Shown: positions 1 through 13,177, numbered from the stretch's first letter. The stretch is DNA of 64,000 nucleotides from Pseudomonas sp. AN-1 (GCF_034057115.1 NZ_CP139195.1:2170001-2234000), one strand, 5' to 3'. The notes: generated by a model from the letters alone, not told the origin. Program-made: numbers and translations.

Positions 1-1
1 G

Positions 2-789
<788 letters not shown>

Positions 790-790
<1 letters not shown>

Positions 791-1455
791 TGGGCAACAC
801 CTGCAACGTGGTGGTGCTGATCTCCGGCTCCGGCAGCAACCTGCAGGCGCTGATCGACGGCATCGCCGAAGGCGGCATCCCGGCCCGCATCGGTGCGGTG
901 ATCTCCAACCGCGCCGATGCCTACGGCCTGGTCCGCGCGCAGAACGCCGGGATCGCCACCGCCGTGCTGGACCACAAGGCGTTCGAAGGCCGCGAGGCCT
1001 TCGATGCCGCACTGATCGAGGCCATCGACGCCCACCAGCCCGACCTGGTGGTGCTGGCCGGCTTCATGCGCATCCTTTCCCCGGGCTTCGTGCGCCACTA
1101 TGCCGGCCGCCTGCTCAACATCCATCCCTCGCTGCTGCCCAGGTACAAGGGCCTGCACACCCACCAGCGCGCGCTGGAGGCCGGGGATGCCGAGCATGGC
1201 TGCAGCGTGCACTTCGTCACCGAGGAACTCGACGGCGGACCGCTGGTCGTACAGGCCGTGGTGCCGGTGCAGGCAGGCGATAGCCCCGAGCGGCTGGCCA
1301 AGCGCGTGCAGATCGGCGAGCATCACATCTATCCGCTGGCCGTGCGCTGGTTCGCCGAGGGGCGCCTGCGTCTCGGCCACCAGGGCGCCGAACTGGACGG
1401 CACCCCCCTGCCGGCCAGCGGCCAGCAGATACGCGACTTGCCGCTGCCGCACTGA
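790..1455 (+). CDS. purN: Phosphoribosylglycinamide formyltransferase PurN
   Basis: A 221-residue GAR transformylase, which uses 10-formyl-tetrahydrofolate to make FGAR in purine synthesis. The N-terminal ISGSGSNLQALID loop binds the GAR phosphate. The catalytic Asn110 and His112 lie in NIHPSLLP, and the catalytic Asp148 lies in ELDGGP. Length and motif spacing are normal for the family. The ATG start is fixed by the one-base overlap with the purM stop. Confidence 0.97.
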
Positions 1456-1491
1456 GGCAGCGGGCAAGCATCCGCCATCAAGGAGATCGTC

Positions 1492-2202
1492 ATGCGCCGC
1501 GCGCTCACGCTTGCCCTGGCCCTCTGCGGCCTGCCCACCGCCGCCCTGGCCCTGGAACCCTTCAGCGCCCAGTACACCGCCGACTGGCAACAGGTGCCGG
1601 TCAGCGGCAGCGCCGAGCGCCACCTGGCGAAGGCCGCCGACGGCAGCTGGACCCTGCAGTTCAAGGCCTCGATGCTGGTGGCCGGACTGAGCGAGGAAAG
1701 CCGCTTCCGCTACGACAAGCAGCGCTTCGTGCCGCTCAGCTACCGTTTCGAACGCAGCGGCCTGGGCAAGAGCAAGAGCATCGCCCACGACTTCGACTGG
1801 CAGGCCAAGATGGTCACCGGCCACGACCGCGATCATCCGGTGAAACTGGTACTCAAGAGCGGCCTGCTCGACAAGTCCACCTACCAGCTGGCCCTGCAGG
1901 AAGACGTCGCCGCCGGCAAGAAGAGCATGAGCTACCAGGTGCTCGACGGCGACGAGATCGAGACCTACGACTTCCGCGTGCTCGGCGAGGAGCAGGTGCA
2001 GACCGAGGCCGGCCAGATCACCGCCCTCAAGGTCGAGCGGGTGCGCGACCCCACCAAGTCCAACCGCAAGACGGTGCTGTGGTTCGCCAGGGACTGGGGC
2101 CACCTGCTGGTGCGCCTGCACCAGGTGGAGAAGGACGGCAAGGAATACCAGATCATGCTCAAGCAGGGCACGGTCGACGGCCGCGCCGTCAAGGGCAGCT
2201 GA
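1492..2202 (+). CDS. DUF3108 exported protein
   Basis: A 236-residue protein with an N-terminal signal peptide (basic MRR, hydrophobic core, AxA-like end near residue 20) and a mature part that looks like the DUF3108 family: beta-rich, with alternating strands and a KLVLKSGLLDKSTYQLALQ-like segment near the middle. It is expected in the periplasm or outer membrane. An AAGGAG Shine-Dalgarno at 1480-1485 supports the ATG. It follows purN by 36 bp and is probably in the same transcript, ended by the hairpin at 2214. The biochemical function is not known to me. Confidence 0.8.
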   Translation: MRRALTLALALCGLPTAALALEPFSAQYTADWQQVPVSGSAERHLAKAADGSWTLQFKASMLVAGLSEESRFRYDKQRFVPLSYRFERSGLGKSKSIAHDFDWQAKMVTGHDRDHPVKLVLKSGLLDKSTYQLALQEDVAAGKKSMSYQVLDGDEIETYDFRVLGEEQVQTEAGQITALKVERVRDPTKSNRKTVLWFARDWGHLLVRLHQVEKDGKEYQIMLKQGTVDGRAVKGS

Positions 2203-2213
2203 AGCCCTCGTCC

Positions 2214-2259
2214 CCGCACAGCAAAACGCCCGGTCCATGCCGGGCGTTTTGCTGTGCGG
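2214..2259. terminator. Strong symmetric hairpin terminator
   Basis: A perfect 20-bp inverted repeat (2214-2233 and 2240-2259) with a 6-nt loop. Each arm contains an AAAAC/GTTTT block, so the hairpin could terminate in either direction. It closes the purM-purN-DUF3108 unit and separates it from rof. Confidence 0.85.
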
Positions 2260-2307
2260 AGCGCGCGCGTATGCTGGCAGAAACCATCCTGCCGCGAGGC
2301 CGCCATC

Positions 2308-2574
2308 ATGTCCGACAGCTACCGGCCGCTGGCCTGCGACCGCCACGACTACCTGGAGATCGCCTGCCTGTACGGCTACCGCCTGCGCATCGAGCTGACC
2401 GACGGCAGCTGGCTGGAAGGGCGCGCACTGGACACCCGCACCCTGCCGAACAAGGAGGAAGTGCTGCTGGTGCAGGTGGCCGGGGCCACCCGCCAGCTGC
2501 GCCAGGACCGCCTGCGCGCCATCACGTCGCTGACGCCCGGCGCACGCTTCGGGCGCATCGAACTGCAGTCCTGA
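2308..2574 (+). CDS. rof: Rho-binding antiterminator Rof family
   Basis: An 88-residue protein resembling E. coli Rof (YaeO), which binds the Rho hexamer and inhibits Rho-dependent termination. Family features are the N-terminal YRPLACDRHDYLE stretch, a small beta barrel with ELTDGSWLEGRALDT, and the C-terminal ATRQLRQDRL segment. I use the ATG at 2308, preceded by GCGAGG, rather than the upstream in-frame ATG at 2254, because that one overlaps the terminator and family members begin at this point. Confidence 0.85.
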   Translation: MSDSYRPLACDRHDYLEIACLYGYRLRIELTDGSWLEGRALDTRTLPNKEEVLLVQVAGATRQLRQDRLRAITSLTPGARFGRIELQS

Positions 2575-2583
2575 CGCGCAAGA

Positions 2584-3126
2584 TCACCACATCAGGTCGT
2601 CGGGGATCACGTAATCCTTGTACGGATCGTCCTCGGCGTCCGGCACCTCGCTGGCGACGTTGAGCAGGACGATGCGCTGCGGCTCGCGCTCCTGCACCTT
2701 GAGCGCCGCCTCGCGCGGGATCAGCTCGTACTTGCCTTCCAGACGCACGATGGCCAGGGTGCCGCGGCTGAGCTTGTCGCGCAGCATCGGGTTGACCGCG
2801 ATGCGCTTGACCTTCTTGTCGTCGACGAAGTTGTAGTAGTCGTCGCCATCCAGTCGCGGCAGGCGGCTGCCCTCGATCAGTTGCCTGACCTGGGCTGCCA
2901 GCGCCTTCTTCTGCGCCTTCTCCTGCTGCTGGCGGTTCAGCTCCTGGTCGCGGGCCAGCTTCTCGGCCTGCGCCTTGAGTGCCGCCTCGCGCTGCGAGTC
3001 GTCCTTCTCCGCCTGGCCCTTGTGCTCCAGACGCTGCTGCTTCTGCTTCTGCTTGGCCGCCTGCTTGGCCTGCTTCTCGTTGACCAGACCCGCCTTGAGC
3101 AGCTGGTCGCGTAGGGAAAGACTCAT
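2584..3126 (-). CDS. DUF2058 (YaiL-like) protein
   Basis: A 180-residue protein. The first ~90 residues are a very basic, Gln/Lys-rich helix or coiled coil (SLSLRDQLLKAGLV, then repeated KQKQKQQR-type segments). It ends in the conserved DUF2058 domain with a DYYNFVDDKKVKRIAVN segment. Its role is not established; the basic helix suggests nucleic-acid contact, which is inference. AAGGTAAG lies just before the ATG. It is convergent with rof. Confidence 0.85.
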   Translation of the reverse strand: MSLSLRDQLLKAGLVNEKQAKQAAKQKQKQQRLEHKGQAEKDDSQREAALKAQAEKLARDQELNRQQQEKAQKKALAAQVRQLIEGSRLPRLDGDDYYNFVDDKKVKRIAVNPMLRDKLSRGTLAIVRLEGKYELIPREAALKVQEREPQRIVLLNVASEVPDAEDDPYKDYVIPDDLMW

Positions 3127-3205
3127 GACTTACCTTGTTGCCGGGGAATCTGACAGGGACGGCACGCCACCCGGGCGCGCCGTCGCGAATGGAGCGCGGG
3201 AGCGG

Positions 3206-4045
3206 CTAGCCGCAGGCCGGGCCTTCCCGCTCCTGGCGCTTGGCCTCGCCCCACAGGGCGTCCAGCTCTTCGAGGGGGCAATCATCCATGGCCTTGCCGG
3301 CGGCGCGCAAGGCCTGCTCGATGAACCGGAAGCGGCGCTCGAACTTGCGGTTGGCCGCGCGCAGCGCCGCCTCCGGCTCGACCTTGAGATGGCGGGCCAG
3401 GTTGACCGCGACGAACAGCAGGTCGCCGACCTCCTCGGCGATGTGCACCTGGTCGCCCTCGGCCATCGCCTCGAGCACCTCGTCGAGCTCCTCCTGCAGC
3501 TTGTCCAGCACCGGCAGCGGCGCCGGCCAGTCGAAGCCGACCTGGGCGGCGCGCTTCTGCAGCTTGGCCGCCCGCGACAGCGCCGGCAGCGCCTGGGGGA
3601 TGTCGTCGAGCAGCGACAGCTGCTCCGGCGCGGCCGCCTGCTCGGCGCGCTCCTCGGCCTTGATCTCCTCCCAGCGCTGCCGGATCGCCGCCTCGGCGAG
3701 CCTGGGCAGGTCGGGGGCGCCGTACAGGTCGCCGTCGGGGAACACGTGGGGATGGCGGCGGATCAGCTTGCGGGTGATGCCGTCGACCACCCGGGCGAAG
3801 TCGAAGCGCCCCTCCTCGCGGCCCAGCTGGCTGTAGTAGATCACCTGGAACAGCAGGTCGCCCAGCTCGCCCGGCAGGTGGGCGAAGTCGCCGCGCTCGA
3901 TGGCATCGGCCACCTCGTAGGCCTCCTCCAGGGTGTGCGGCACGATGCTGGCGTAGTCCTGCTTGAGGTCCCAGGGGCAGCCGTATTGCGGGTCGCGCAG
4001 GCGGGCCATCAGGTGCAGCAGGTCGTCCAGCCGGTACATGTCCAT
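3206..4045 (-). CDS. mazG: Nucleoside triphosphate pyrophosphohydrolase MazG
   Basis: A 279-residue two-repeat MazG, which hydrolyses NTPs and dNTPs to monophosphates and helps lower (p)ppGpp in some bacteria. The first repeat shows CPWDLKQDY, the EExxE metal site in HTLEEAYEVAD and ELGDLLFQV. The second repeat has ELDEVLEAM and EEVGDLLFVAVN. The ATG lies one base after the relA stop, so mazG is cotranscribed with and coupled to relA, which fits its link to the stringent response. Confidence 0.96.
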   Translation of the reverse strand: MDMYRLDDLLHLMARLRDPQYGCPWDLKQDYASIVPHTLEEAYEVADAIERGDFAHLPGELGDLLFQVIYYSQLGREEGRFDFARVVDGITRKLIRRHPHVFPDGDLYGAPDLPRLAEAAIRQRWEEIKAEERAEQAAAPEQLSLLDDIPQALPALSRAAKLQKRAAQVGFDWPAPLPVLDKLQEELDEVLEAMAEGDQVHIAEEVGDLLFVAVNLARHLKVEPEAALRAANRKFERRFRFIEQALRAAGKAMDDCPLEELDALWGEAKRQEREGPACG

Positions 4046-4046
4046 C

Positions 4047-6293
4047 TCAGGCCCCCGAGCGGCTGCGCCGCGCTTCGATGATGTTGGGCAGCTGCGAGAT
4101 GCGCGCCAGCAGGCGGCCCAGCGCCTCCATGCCGGGAATCTCGATGGTCAGGCGCATGTTGGCGGTGTTGTCGCTCTTGTCCGACTGGGTGTTGACCGCC
4201 AGCACGTTGATCTTCTCGTTGAGCAGCATCTGCGACACGTCGCGCAGCAGACCGGAGCGGTCGTAGGCGCGGATCTGGATGTCCACCGGGTAGGTCTTGG
4301 CCGGCGCCTGGCCCCAGCTGACCTGGATGATCCGCTCGGGCTCGCGCTCGCGCAGCTGCAGGGCGCTCGGGCAGTCCTGGCGGTGGATGCTCACCCCGCG
4401 GCCCTGGGTGATGTAGCCGACGATCGGCTCACCCGGCACCGGCTGGCAGCAGCCGGCCATCTGGGTGAGCAGGTTGCCGACGCCGAGGATCTGGATCTCG
4501 TCGCGTCCGCCGCGCGGGCCACTGGGGCCACGGCGGCCGATCAGGTCGACCACCTCGAAGCTGCGCTCGGGCTCGACCAGCTGCTGGGCGGCGTTGACCA
4601 CCTGCGACAGGCGCAGGTCGCCGGCGCCGAGGGCGGCGTAGAGGTCCTCGGCGGTCTTCAGGTTGCATTTCTCGGCGAGGCGCTCGGGATCGACCGCGGT
4701 CAGCGCCAGGCGCACCAGCTCGCGCTCCAGGTAGTTCTTGCCGGCGATCACGTTCTGGTCGCGTGCCTGGGTCTTGAACCAGTGGACGATCTTCGCCCGC
4801 GCCCGCGAGGTGGTCACGTAGCCGAGGTTGGGGTTGAGCCAGTCGCGGCTCGGCGCACCGTGCTTGCCGGTGATGATCTCCACCTGCTCGCCGGTCTGCA
4901 GGCTGTAGGTGAGCGGCACGATGCGCCCGTTGACCTTGGCGCCGCGGCAGTTGTGGCCGATCTCGGTGTGCACCCGGTAGGCGAAGTCCAGCGGCGTGGC
5001 GCCGGTCGGCAGGTCGATGGCGTGGCCGTCGGGAGTGAACACGTAGACGCGGTCGGGCTCGATGTCGACGCGCAGCTGCTCCGCCAGGCCGCCGATGTCG
5101 CCCAGCTCCTCGTGCCATTCGAGCACCTGGCGCAGCCAGGCGATCTTCTCCTCGTAGTGGCTGGAGCCGGAGTTGACGTCGGTGCCCTTGTACAGCCAGT
5201 GGGCGCACACGCCCAGCTCGGCCTCCTCGTGCATGGCGTGGGTGCGGATCTGCACCTCCAGCACCTTGCCCTCGGGGCCGATCACCGCGGTGTGCAGCGA
5301 GCGGTAGCCGTTCTCCTTGGGGTTGGCGATGTAGTCGTCGAACTCCTTGGGAATGTGCCGCCACAGGGTGTGCACGATGCCGAGGGCGGTGTAGCAGTCG
5401 CGCACCTCGGGCACCAGGATGCGCACGGCGCGCACGTCGTAGATCTGGCTGAACTCCAGGCCCTTGCGCTGCATCTTGCGCCAGATCGAATAGATGTGCT
5501 TGACCCGGCCGCTGATGTCGGCCTCGATGCCGGTGGCGTCGAGTTCCTCGCGCAACTGGCTCATCACGCTGTTGATGTACTGCTCGCGATCGAGACGGCG
5601 CTCATGCAGCAGCTTGGCGATCTGCTTGTACTGCTCGGGCTCGAGGTAGCGGAACGACAGGTCCTCGAGTTCCCACTTGATGTGGCCGATGCCCAGGCGA
5701 TGGGCCAGCGGCGCATAGATGTCGAACACCTCGCGGGCCACCCGGTAGCGCTTGTCGTCGGGGGCGTTCTTCACCGCACGGATGGCACAGGTGCGCTCGG
5801 CCAGCTTGATCAGCGCCACGCGCACGTCGTCGATCATCGCCACCAGCATCTTGCGCAGGTTCTCCACCTGCGCCTGGGCGCCGAGCACCATGGACTGGCG
5901 CGGATTGAGACTGGCACTGATCGCGGCCATGCGCAGCACGCCCTCGATCAGCTTGGCGACCTGGGCGCCGAAGCGCTGGCCGACCGCCTCCAGGCTGGTC
6001 TTGCCCTCGCGCACCGCACGGTAGAGCACGGCGGCGACCAGCGACTCCTGGTCGAGCTTGAGGTCGGCGAGGATCTCGGCGATCTCAAGGCCGGTACGGA
6101 AGCTCGACATGCCCTCGGCCCAGATGTTCTGCGCGGCGATCGCCTGCTGCTCGACCTCGCGGGCGAACTCGCAGGCCTTGCGCAGGCTGTCGCGATCGAG
6201 GGCCGGGTCGACATCGAGGATGTGATCCAGCCAGGCCTCGAGGTTGATGCTGCCGTCGGTGTTGACCGGCTGTTGCGCTCTTACCTGTACCAT
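4047..6293 (-). CDS. relA: GTP pyrophosphokinase RelA
   Basis: A 748-residue ribosome-associated (p)ppGpp synthetase. In order: a degenerate HD hydrolase domain with VLYRAVREG where SpoT has the His-Asp pair, so it should lack hydrolase activity; the synthetase domain (RVKHIYSIWRKM, YDVRAVRILV, NPKENGYRSLHTAV); a TGS domain around VYVFTPDGHAIDLP; a zinc-finger region with AGCCQPVPG; and a C-terminal ACT domain. AGGAAAGGTG precedes the start. It lies upstream of mazG in the same operon. Confidence 0.98.
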   Translation of the reverse strand: MVQVRAQQPVNTDGSINLEAWLDHILDVDPALDRDSLRKACEFAREVEQQAIAAQNIWAEGMSSFRTGLEIAEILADLKLDQESLVAAVLYRAVREGKTSLEAVGQRFGAQVAKLIEGVLRMAAISASLNPRQSMVLGAQAQVENLRKMLVAMIDDVRVALIKLAERTCAIRAVKNAPDDKRYRVAREVFDIYAPLAHRLGIGHIKWELEDLSFRYLEPEQYKQIAKLLHERRLDREQYINSVMSQLREELDATGIEADISGRVKHIYSIWRKMQRKGLEFSQIYDVRAVRILVPEVRDCYTALGIVHTLWRHIPKEFDDYIANPKENGYRSLHTAVIGPEGKVLEVQIRTHAMHEEAELGVCAHWLYKGTDVNSGSSHYEEKIAWLRQVLEWHEELGDIGGLAEQLRVDIEPDRVYVFTPDGHAIDLPTGATPLDFAYRVHTEIGHNCRGAKVNGRIVPLTYSLQTGEQVEIITGKHGAPSRDWLNPNLGYVTTSRARAKIVHWFKTQARDQNVIAGKNYLERELVRLALTAVDPERLAEKCNLKTAEDLYAALGAGDLRLSQVVNAAQQLVEPERSFEVVDLIGRRGPSGPRGGRDEIQILGVGNLLTQMAGCCQPVPGEPIVGYITQGRGVSIHRQDCPSALQLREREPERIIQVSWGQAPAKTYPVDIQIRAYDRSGLLRDVSQMLLNEKINVLAVNTQSDKSDNTANMRLTIEIPGMEALGRLLARISQLPNIIEARRSRSGA

Positions 6294-6393
6294 CGTCTTT
6301 CACCTTTCCTGCCAGGGCACGGAACAGCCGTGCCCGGTCAAGGGCCCGCCTCCGCGGGTCCTGCCTGCGCCGGCCTTCTGCGGACCGGTGCGC

Positions 6394-7758
6394 CTACGGA
6401 CGCTCGGCGTCCGCCTCGAACAATGCCATCGCCTCCACATGCGCCGTCTGCGGGAACATGTCGAGGATGCCGGCGCGCTTCAGGCGATAGCCCTGCTGCG
6501 CCAGCGCTGCCGCGTCGCGCGCCAGCGTGGCCGGGTTGCACGACACGTAGAGCACGCGCCGCGCGCCCAGGGCACGCAGCTGGCCGACCACCGCCGCCGC
6601 GCCGTCACGCGGCGGGTCCAGCAGCACCGCGGCGAAACCGCCACGCGCCCAGCCCGCCTGGCCCAGCGGCTGGGACAGGTCGGCGCGGAAAAAGTGCGCA
6701 TTGCCCAGGCCATTGGCCGCGGCATTCGCCGCGGCCCGCTCGACCATCGCCTGCACGCCTTCCACCCCCACCACCTCGGCGGCGCGCCGGGCCAGCGGCA
6801 GGGCGAAGTTGCCCAGGCCGCAGAACAGGTCGAGCACCCGCTCGTCAGCCTGCGGCGCCAGCCAGGCCATGGCCTGGGCGAGCATCGCCTCGTTGACCGG
6901 GGCGTTGACCTGGACGAAGTCGCCCGGCCGCCAGGCCAGGGTCAGCTCCTCGCCCTCCAGCCGATAGCCCAGCTCCTGCGTCGGCTCGTCCGCCTGCGGC
7001 TCGCCCTCGCCCTGCCACCACAGCTGGGCGCCGTGCGCGGCGCAAAAGGCACGCAGCGCGGCGCGATCCTCCTCCGCCAGCGGCTGGGTGTGGCGCACCA
7101 GCAGCGCACTGGCGGTGCCCTGGAACAGCTCGGCGTGGCCGATGGCCTGCGGCTTGCGCAGGCCGCGCAGCACCGCCGGCAGTTCGGCGAGCAGCGATTG
7201 CAAAGCCTGTACCAGTACCGCGCAGCGGTCCAGATCGACTATCGCCTGACTTGCCGCGGCGCGGAAGCCGACCTCCAGCCGCCGGCCCTTGGCATCCCAG
7301 CGCACCGCCAGGCGCGCGCGGCGCCGGTAGCCGAACTCCGGCCCGACCAGCGGCGGCGCCCACTCCTCGGGCGCCAGACCGGCCAGACGCTGCAGCTGCT
7401 CGGCCAGGGTGCGCTGCTTGAGCGCCAGCTGCTCGGCGTGCGGCAGGTGCTGCAGGGTGCAACCGCCGCAGCGTCCCGCCAGCGGACAGGGCGGCTCGCG
7501 GCGCAGGGCGCTGGGCTCGAGCAGCCGCTCGACCCGCGCGTCCACCACCTGGCTGCGCGCGGCCAGCACGCGGGCCTCGACCGTTTCCCCGGCCAGGGCC
7601 CCGGCGACGAACCAGGTGCGGCCGCCCTCGTGGGCGATGCCGCGGCCGTCGTGGGCCAGGCGTTCGATGCAGAGGCGTTGCTTCTTGCCGACCGGCAGTT
7701 GTGCGGCGCGTGCGCCGCCGCTCGGCTGGAAGCGCAGCCCGGTATTGCGTTTGGCCAT
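6394..7758 (-). CDS. rlmD: 23S rRNA (uracil-1939-C5)-methyltransferase RlmD
   Basis: A 454-residue TrmA-family methyltransferase. It has an N-terminal TRAM domain (residues about 25-80), the four-cysteine iron-sulfur site ([10 protein letters not shown] plus an upstream or central Cys), a SAM-binding [15 protein letters not shown] motif near residue 315, LLDPPRDGA, and the catalytic Cys and general base in [12 protein letters not shown]. It modifies U1939 of 23S rRNA. It lies between cysM and relA, the usual Pseudomonas order. Confidence 0.96.
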   Translation of the reverse strand: MAKRNTGLRFQPSGGARAAQLPVGKKQRLCIERLAHDGRGIAHEGGRTWFVAGALAGETVEARVLAARSQVVDARVERLLEPSALRREPPCPLAGRCGGCTLQHLPHAEQLALKQRTLAEQLQRLAGLAPEEWAPPLVGPEFGYRRRARLAVRWDAKGRRLEVGFRAAASQAIVDLDRCAVLVQALQSLLAELPAVLRGLRKPQAIGHAELFQGTASALLVRHTQPLAEEDRAALRAFCAAHGAQLWWQGEGEPQADEPTQELGYRLEGEELTLAWRPGDFVQVNAPVNEAMLAQAMAWLAPQADERVLDLFCGLGNFALPLARRAAEVVGVEGVQAMVERAAANAAANGLGNAHFFRADLSQPLGQAGWARGGFAAVLLDPPRDGAAAVVGQLRALGARRVLYVSCNPATLARDAAALAQQGYRLKRAGILDMFPQTAHVEAMALFEADAERP

Positions 7759-7778
7759 CAGGCGACCTGCAGATTCAG

Positions 7779-7800
7779 TGTAGGGTGCGCCGGGCGCACC
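7779..7800. repeat. Short REP-like TAGGGTGCGC palindrome
   Basis: The intergenic sequence GTAGGGTGCGCCGGGCGCACC folds on itself (GGTGCGCC/GGGCGCACC). The same TAGGGTGCGC core recurs at 57476. It resembles the small dispersed extragenic palindromes common in Pseudomonas. It sits between rlmD and cysM and has no coding role that I can see. Confidence 0.4.
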
Positions 7801-7827
7801 GCAGGGAAAGCGTGCTCGACCGCGGGC

Positions 7828-8733
7828 TCAGGCCTGCGGCTCGTCGTAGACGCCGGTGGACAGGTAGCGGTCGCCGCGGTCGCAGATGATCGCCACCATC
7901 ACCGCGTTCTCCACCTCGCGCGACAGGCGCAGCATGGCCGCCACCGCGCCGCCCGAGGACACGCCGCAGAAGATGCCTTCCTCGCGCGCCAGACGACGCA
8001 TGGTGTCCTCGGCCTCGCCCTGCGCCATGTCGATCACCCGGTCGACGCGGCTGGCGTCGAAGATCTTCGGCAGGTACTCCTGCGGCCAGCGGCGGATGCC
8101 GGGGATGGCCGAGCCCTCCTGCGGCTGCAGGCCGACGATCTGCACCGCCGGGTTCTGCTCCTTGAGATAGCGCGACACGCCCATGATGGTGCCGGTGGTG
8201 CCCATCGAGCTGATGAAGTGGGTGATGCTGCCCTGGGTCTGCCGCCAGATCTCCGGGCCGGTGCTCTCGTAGTGGGCCTGCGGGTTGTCGAGGTTGCCGA
8301 ACTGGTCGAGCACCTTGCCGCGGCCCTCGGTCTGCATCCTCAGCGCCAGGTCGCGGGCGCCCTCCATGCCCTCGGCCTTGCTGACCAGCACCAGCTCGGC
8401 GCCGTAGGCGGTCATCGCCGCCTTGCGCTCGGCGCTCATGTTGTCCGGCATGATCAGCACCATCCGGTAGCCCTTGATCGCCGCTGCCATCGCCAGGGCG
8501 ATGCCGGTGTTGCCGGAGGTGGCCTCGATCAGGGTGTCGCCGGGCTGGATGTCGCCGCGCAGCTCGGCGCGGGTGATCATCGACAGCGCCGGACGGTCCT
8601 TCACCGAGCCGGCCGGGTTGTTGCCCTCCAGCTTGACCAGGAGGGTGTTCGTGGTCGGGCCCGGCAGGCGCTGCAGGCGCACCAGCGGAGTGTTGCCGAC
8701 GCAGTCGGCGATGGTGGGATACTGCACGGTCAT
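7828..8733 (-). CDS. cysM: Cysteine synthase B (CysM)
   Basis: A 301-residue PLP enzyme that makes cysteine from O-acetylserine and sulfide or thiosulfate. The PLP lysine is Lys45 in NPAGSVKDRPA. Other hallmarks are EATSGNTGIALA, the GTTGTIMGVSRYLKE phosphate-binding loop and the CysM-type C-terminus with GIFCGVSSGGAVAA. Length is normal. It is divergent from gacS, with a 176-bp intergenic region that contains the inverted repeat at 8813. Confidence 0.97.
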   Translation of the reverse strand: MTVQYPTIADCVGNTPLVRLQRLPGPTTNTLLVKLEGNNPAGSVKDRPALSMITRAELRGDIQPGDTLIEATSGNTGIALAMAAAIKGYRMVLIMPDNMSAERKAAMTAYGAELVLVSKAEGMEGARDLALRMQTEGRGKVLDQFGNLDNPQAHYESTGPEIWRQTQGSITHFISSMGTTGTIMGVSRYLKEQNPAVQIVGLQPQEGSAIPGIRRWPQEYLPKIFDASRVDRVIDMAQGEAEDTMRRLAREEGIFCGVSSGGAVAAMLRLSREVENAVMVAIICDRGDRYLSTGVYDEPQA

Positions 8734-8812
8734 GGAAGCGCTCGGTCATCGCAGCGGCCAGGGGGAGCGCTATGATAACGGCAAACCGGGCGGGCCGATA
8801 ACACGGCACGAT

Positions 8813-8843
8813 CGAACCTTATAACCTCACGATATAAGGTTCG
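8813..8843. promoter_or_regulatory. 11-bp perfect inverted repeat between cysM and gacS
   Basis: CGAACCTTATA and its exact complement TATAAGGTTCG are separated by 9 nt. The element lies in the divergent cysM/gacS promoter region. Its AT-rich symmetric half-sites and the lack of a U-tract suggest a dimeric regulator operator more than a terminator. The binding protein is unknown. Confidence 0.5.
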
Positions 8844-8909
8844 CGCGCTTGCCGACCTCTGGCGAGGCGCTACACTGCCGCCAACCCAGTAGTGCAGCGG
8901 AGAATCTGC

Positions 8910-11693
<2,784 letters not shown>

Positions 11694-11705
11694 CGAGGAG
11701 TCCCC

Positions 11706-12692
11706 GTGCGCATCACCCTGTTCAGCAGCAAGTCCTACGACCGCGACAGCTTCGCCGCCGCCAACGCCGGCGGCTTCGACCTGCACTTCCTCGACGCGCG
11801 CCTAGACGTCGACACCGCCGCCCTGGCCGCCGGCAGCACGGTGGTCTGCGCCTTCGTCAACGACGACCTGTCCGCGCCAGTGCTGGAGCGGCTGGCGCAG
11901 GCCGGCACACGGCTGATCGCCCTGCGCTCGGCCGGCTACAACCACGTCGACCTGCACGCCGCCGCACGCCTCGGCCTGCCGGTGGTGCGCGTGCCAGCCT
12001 ACTCGCCGCACGCGGTGGCCGAACATGCCGTGGCGCTGGTGCTGGCGCTCAACCGACGCCTGCACCGCGCCTTCAACCGCACCCGCGAGGGCGATTTCTC
12101 CCTGCACGGCCTGACCGGCTTCGACCTGCACGGCAAGACCGTCGGGGTGGTCGGCACAGGCCAGATCGGTGCGGTGTTCGCCCGCATCATGCTGGGCTTC
12201 GGTTGTCAGGTGCGGCTGTTCGACCCGCAGCCCGACGCCGGTCTGGTCGCCCTCGGCGCGCGCTACGCGGCGCTCGACGAACTGCTGGCGAGCAGCGACA
12301 TCCTCAGCCTGCACTGCCCGCTGACCGCCGCCACCCGCCACCTGATCGACCGCCACAGCCTGGCGCGGATGAAGCACGGCGCCATGCTGATCAACACCGG
12401 GCGCGGCGCCCTGGTCGACACCCCGGCGCTGATCGGCGCGCTGAAGAGCGGCCAGCTCGGCTACCTGGGCCTGGACGTCTACGAGGAAGAGGCCGACCTG
12501 TTCTTCGAGGACCGCTCCGACCAGCCGCTGCAGGACGACGTGCTGGCGCGCCTGCTGACCTTCCCCAACGTGATAGTCACCGCCCACCAGGCCTTCCTCA
12601 CCCGCGAGGCGCTGGCGGCGATCGCCGGCACCACCCTGGACAACGTCGTCGCCTGGCAGGCCGGACGGCCGAGCAACCTGGTGCAGGCCTGA
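11706..12692 (+). CDS. ldhA: D-lactate dehydrogenase LdhA (fermentative)
   Basis: A 328-residue NAD-dependent 2-hydroxyacid dehydrogenase that reduces pyruvate to D-lactate. It has the VGVVGTGQIGAVFARI Rossmann motif near residue 145, the catalytic Arg in NTGRGALVDT, a Glu in DVYEEEADLF and the catalytic His in VTAHQAFLT. The GTG start is preceded by GAGGAG. It lies directly after gacS, as in other Pseudomonas. Confidence 0.94.
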   Translation: MRITLFSSKSYDRDSFAAANAGGFDLHFLDARLDVDTAALAAGSTVVCAFVNDDLSAPVLERLAQAGTRLIALRSAGYNHVDLHAAARLGLPVVRVPAYSPHAVAEHAVALVLALNRRLHRAFNRTREGDFSLHGLTGFDLHGKTVGVVGTGQIGAVFARIMLGFGCQVRLFDPQPDAGLVALGARYAALDELLASSDILSLHCPLTAATRHLIDRHSLARMKHGAMLINTGRGALVDTPALIGALKSGQLGYLGLDVYEEEADLFFEDRSDQPLQDDVLARLLTFPNVIVTAHQAFLTREALAAIAGTTLDNVVAWQAGRPSNLVQA

Positions 12693-12739
12693 ACCGTCAC
12701 GGACAGCGTGCTAGCATGCCCGCCTTGCCCGGAGGCTCC

Positions 12740-13177
12740 ATGACCGAACACGATTTCCGCTACACCCTGCTCAACCCGCAACACACCCTCACCGAGTGCC
12801 GCGCGCTGGCGCCCGGCCGCTATCAGGTCACCGGCAACGGCGGCTCGATCAAGGTCGGCGACATCCTGCTGGTGACCCTCAAGGGCAGCCGCGACCTGTC
12901 CATGCGCCTCGCCGTGGAAAAGGTCCGCCACCTGATCACCCCGCCCGGCCAGTGGCTGGCGGTGGCCCGCGGCCCGGCGTTCCGCGAGCTGAACATCCAC
13001 ACCTGGCAGGTGGCCTGCGACGGCTGCGGCGTGCAGCTCGACCTCGAGTTCGCCGTCGACGGCGCGCTGGGCGACAAGGCCCGCGCTCCGGCAGCCGAGG
13101 CGCGCCTTGCCGAACTGGGCTGGGCCAACCGCGCCGGCCGCCATCTCTGTCCGCAGTGCAGCGCCAAGGAGGCCTGA
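12740..13177 (+). CDS. Uncharacterised Zn-ribbon protein
   Basis: A 145-residue protein I cannot name. It has a beta-rich N-terminal part with GNGGSIKVGDILLVTLKGS, and two CxxC pairs in the C-terminal half (CDGCG and CPQCS) that look like a zinc ribbon. GGAGG four bases before ATG 12740 supports the start. The stop overlaps the ATG of the next gene by one base, so the pair is coupled. Confidence 0.7.
   Translation: MTEHDFRYTLLNPQHTLTECRALAPGRYQVTGNGGSIKVGDILLVTLKGSRDLSMRLAVEKVRHLITPPGQWLAVARGPAFRELNIHTWQVACDGCGVQLDLEFAVDGALGDKARAPAAEARLAELGWANRAGRHLCPQCSAKEA

Noticed and set aside
8892-8909. GTG at 8892 as the gacS start
   Set aside because: It has no ribosome site, and its extra six residues are absent from Pseudomonas GacS as I remember it.
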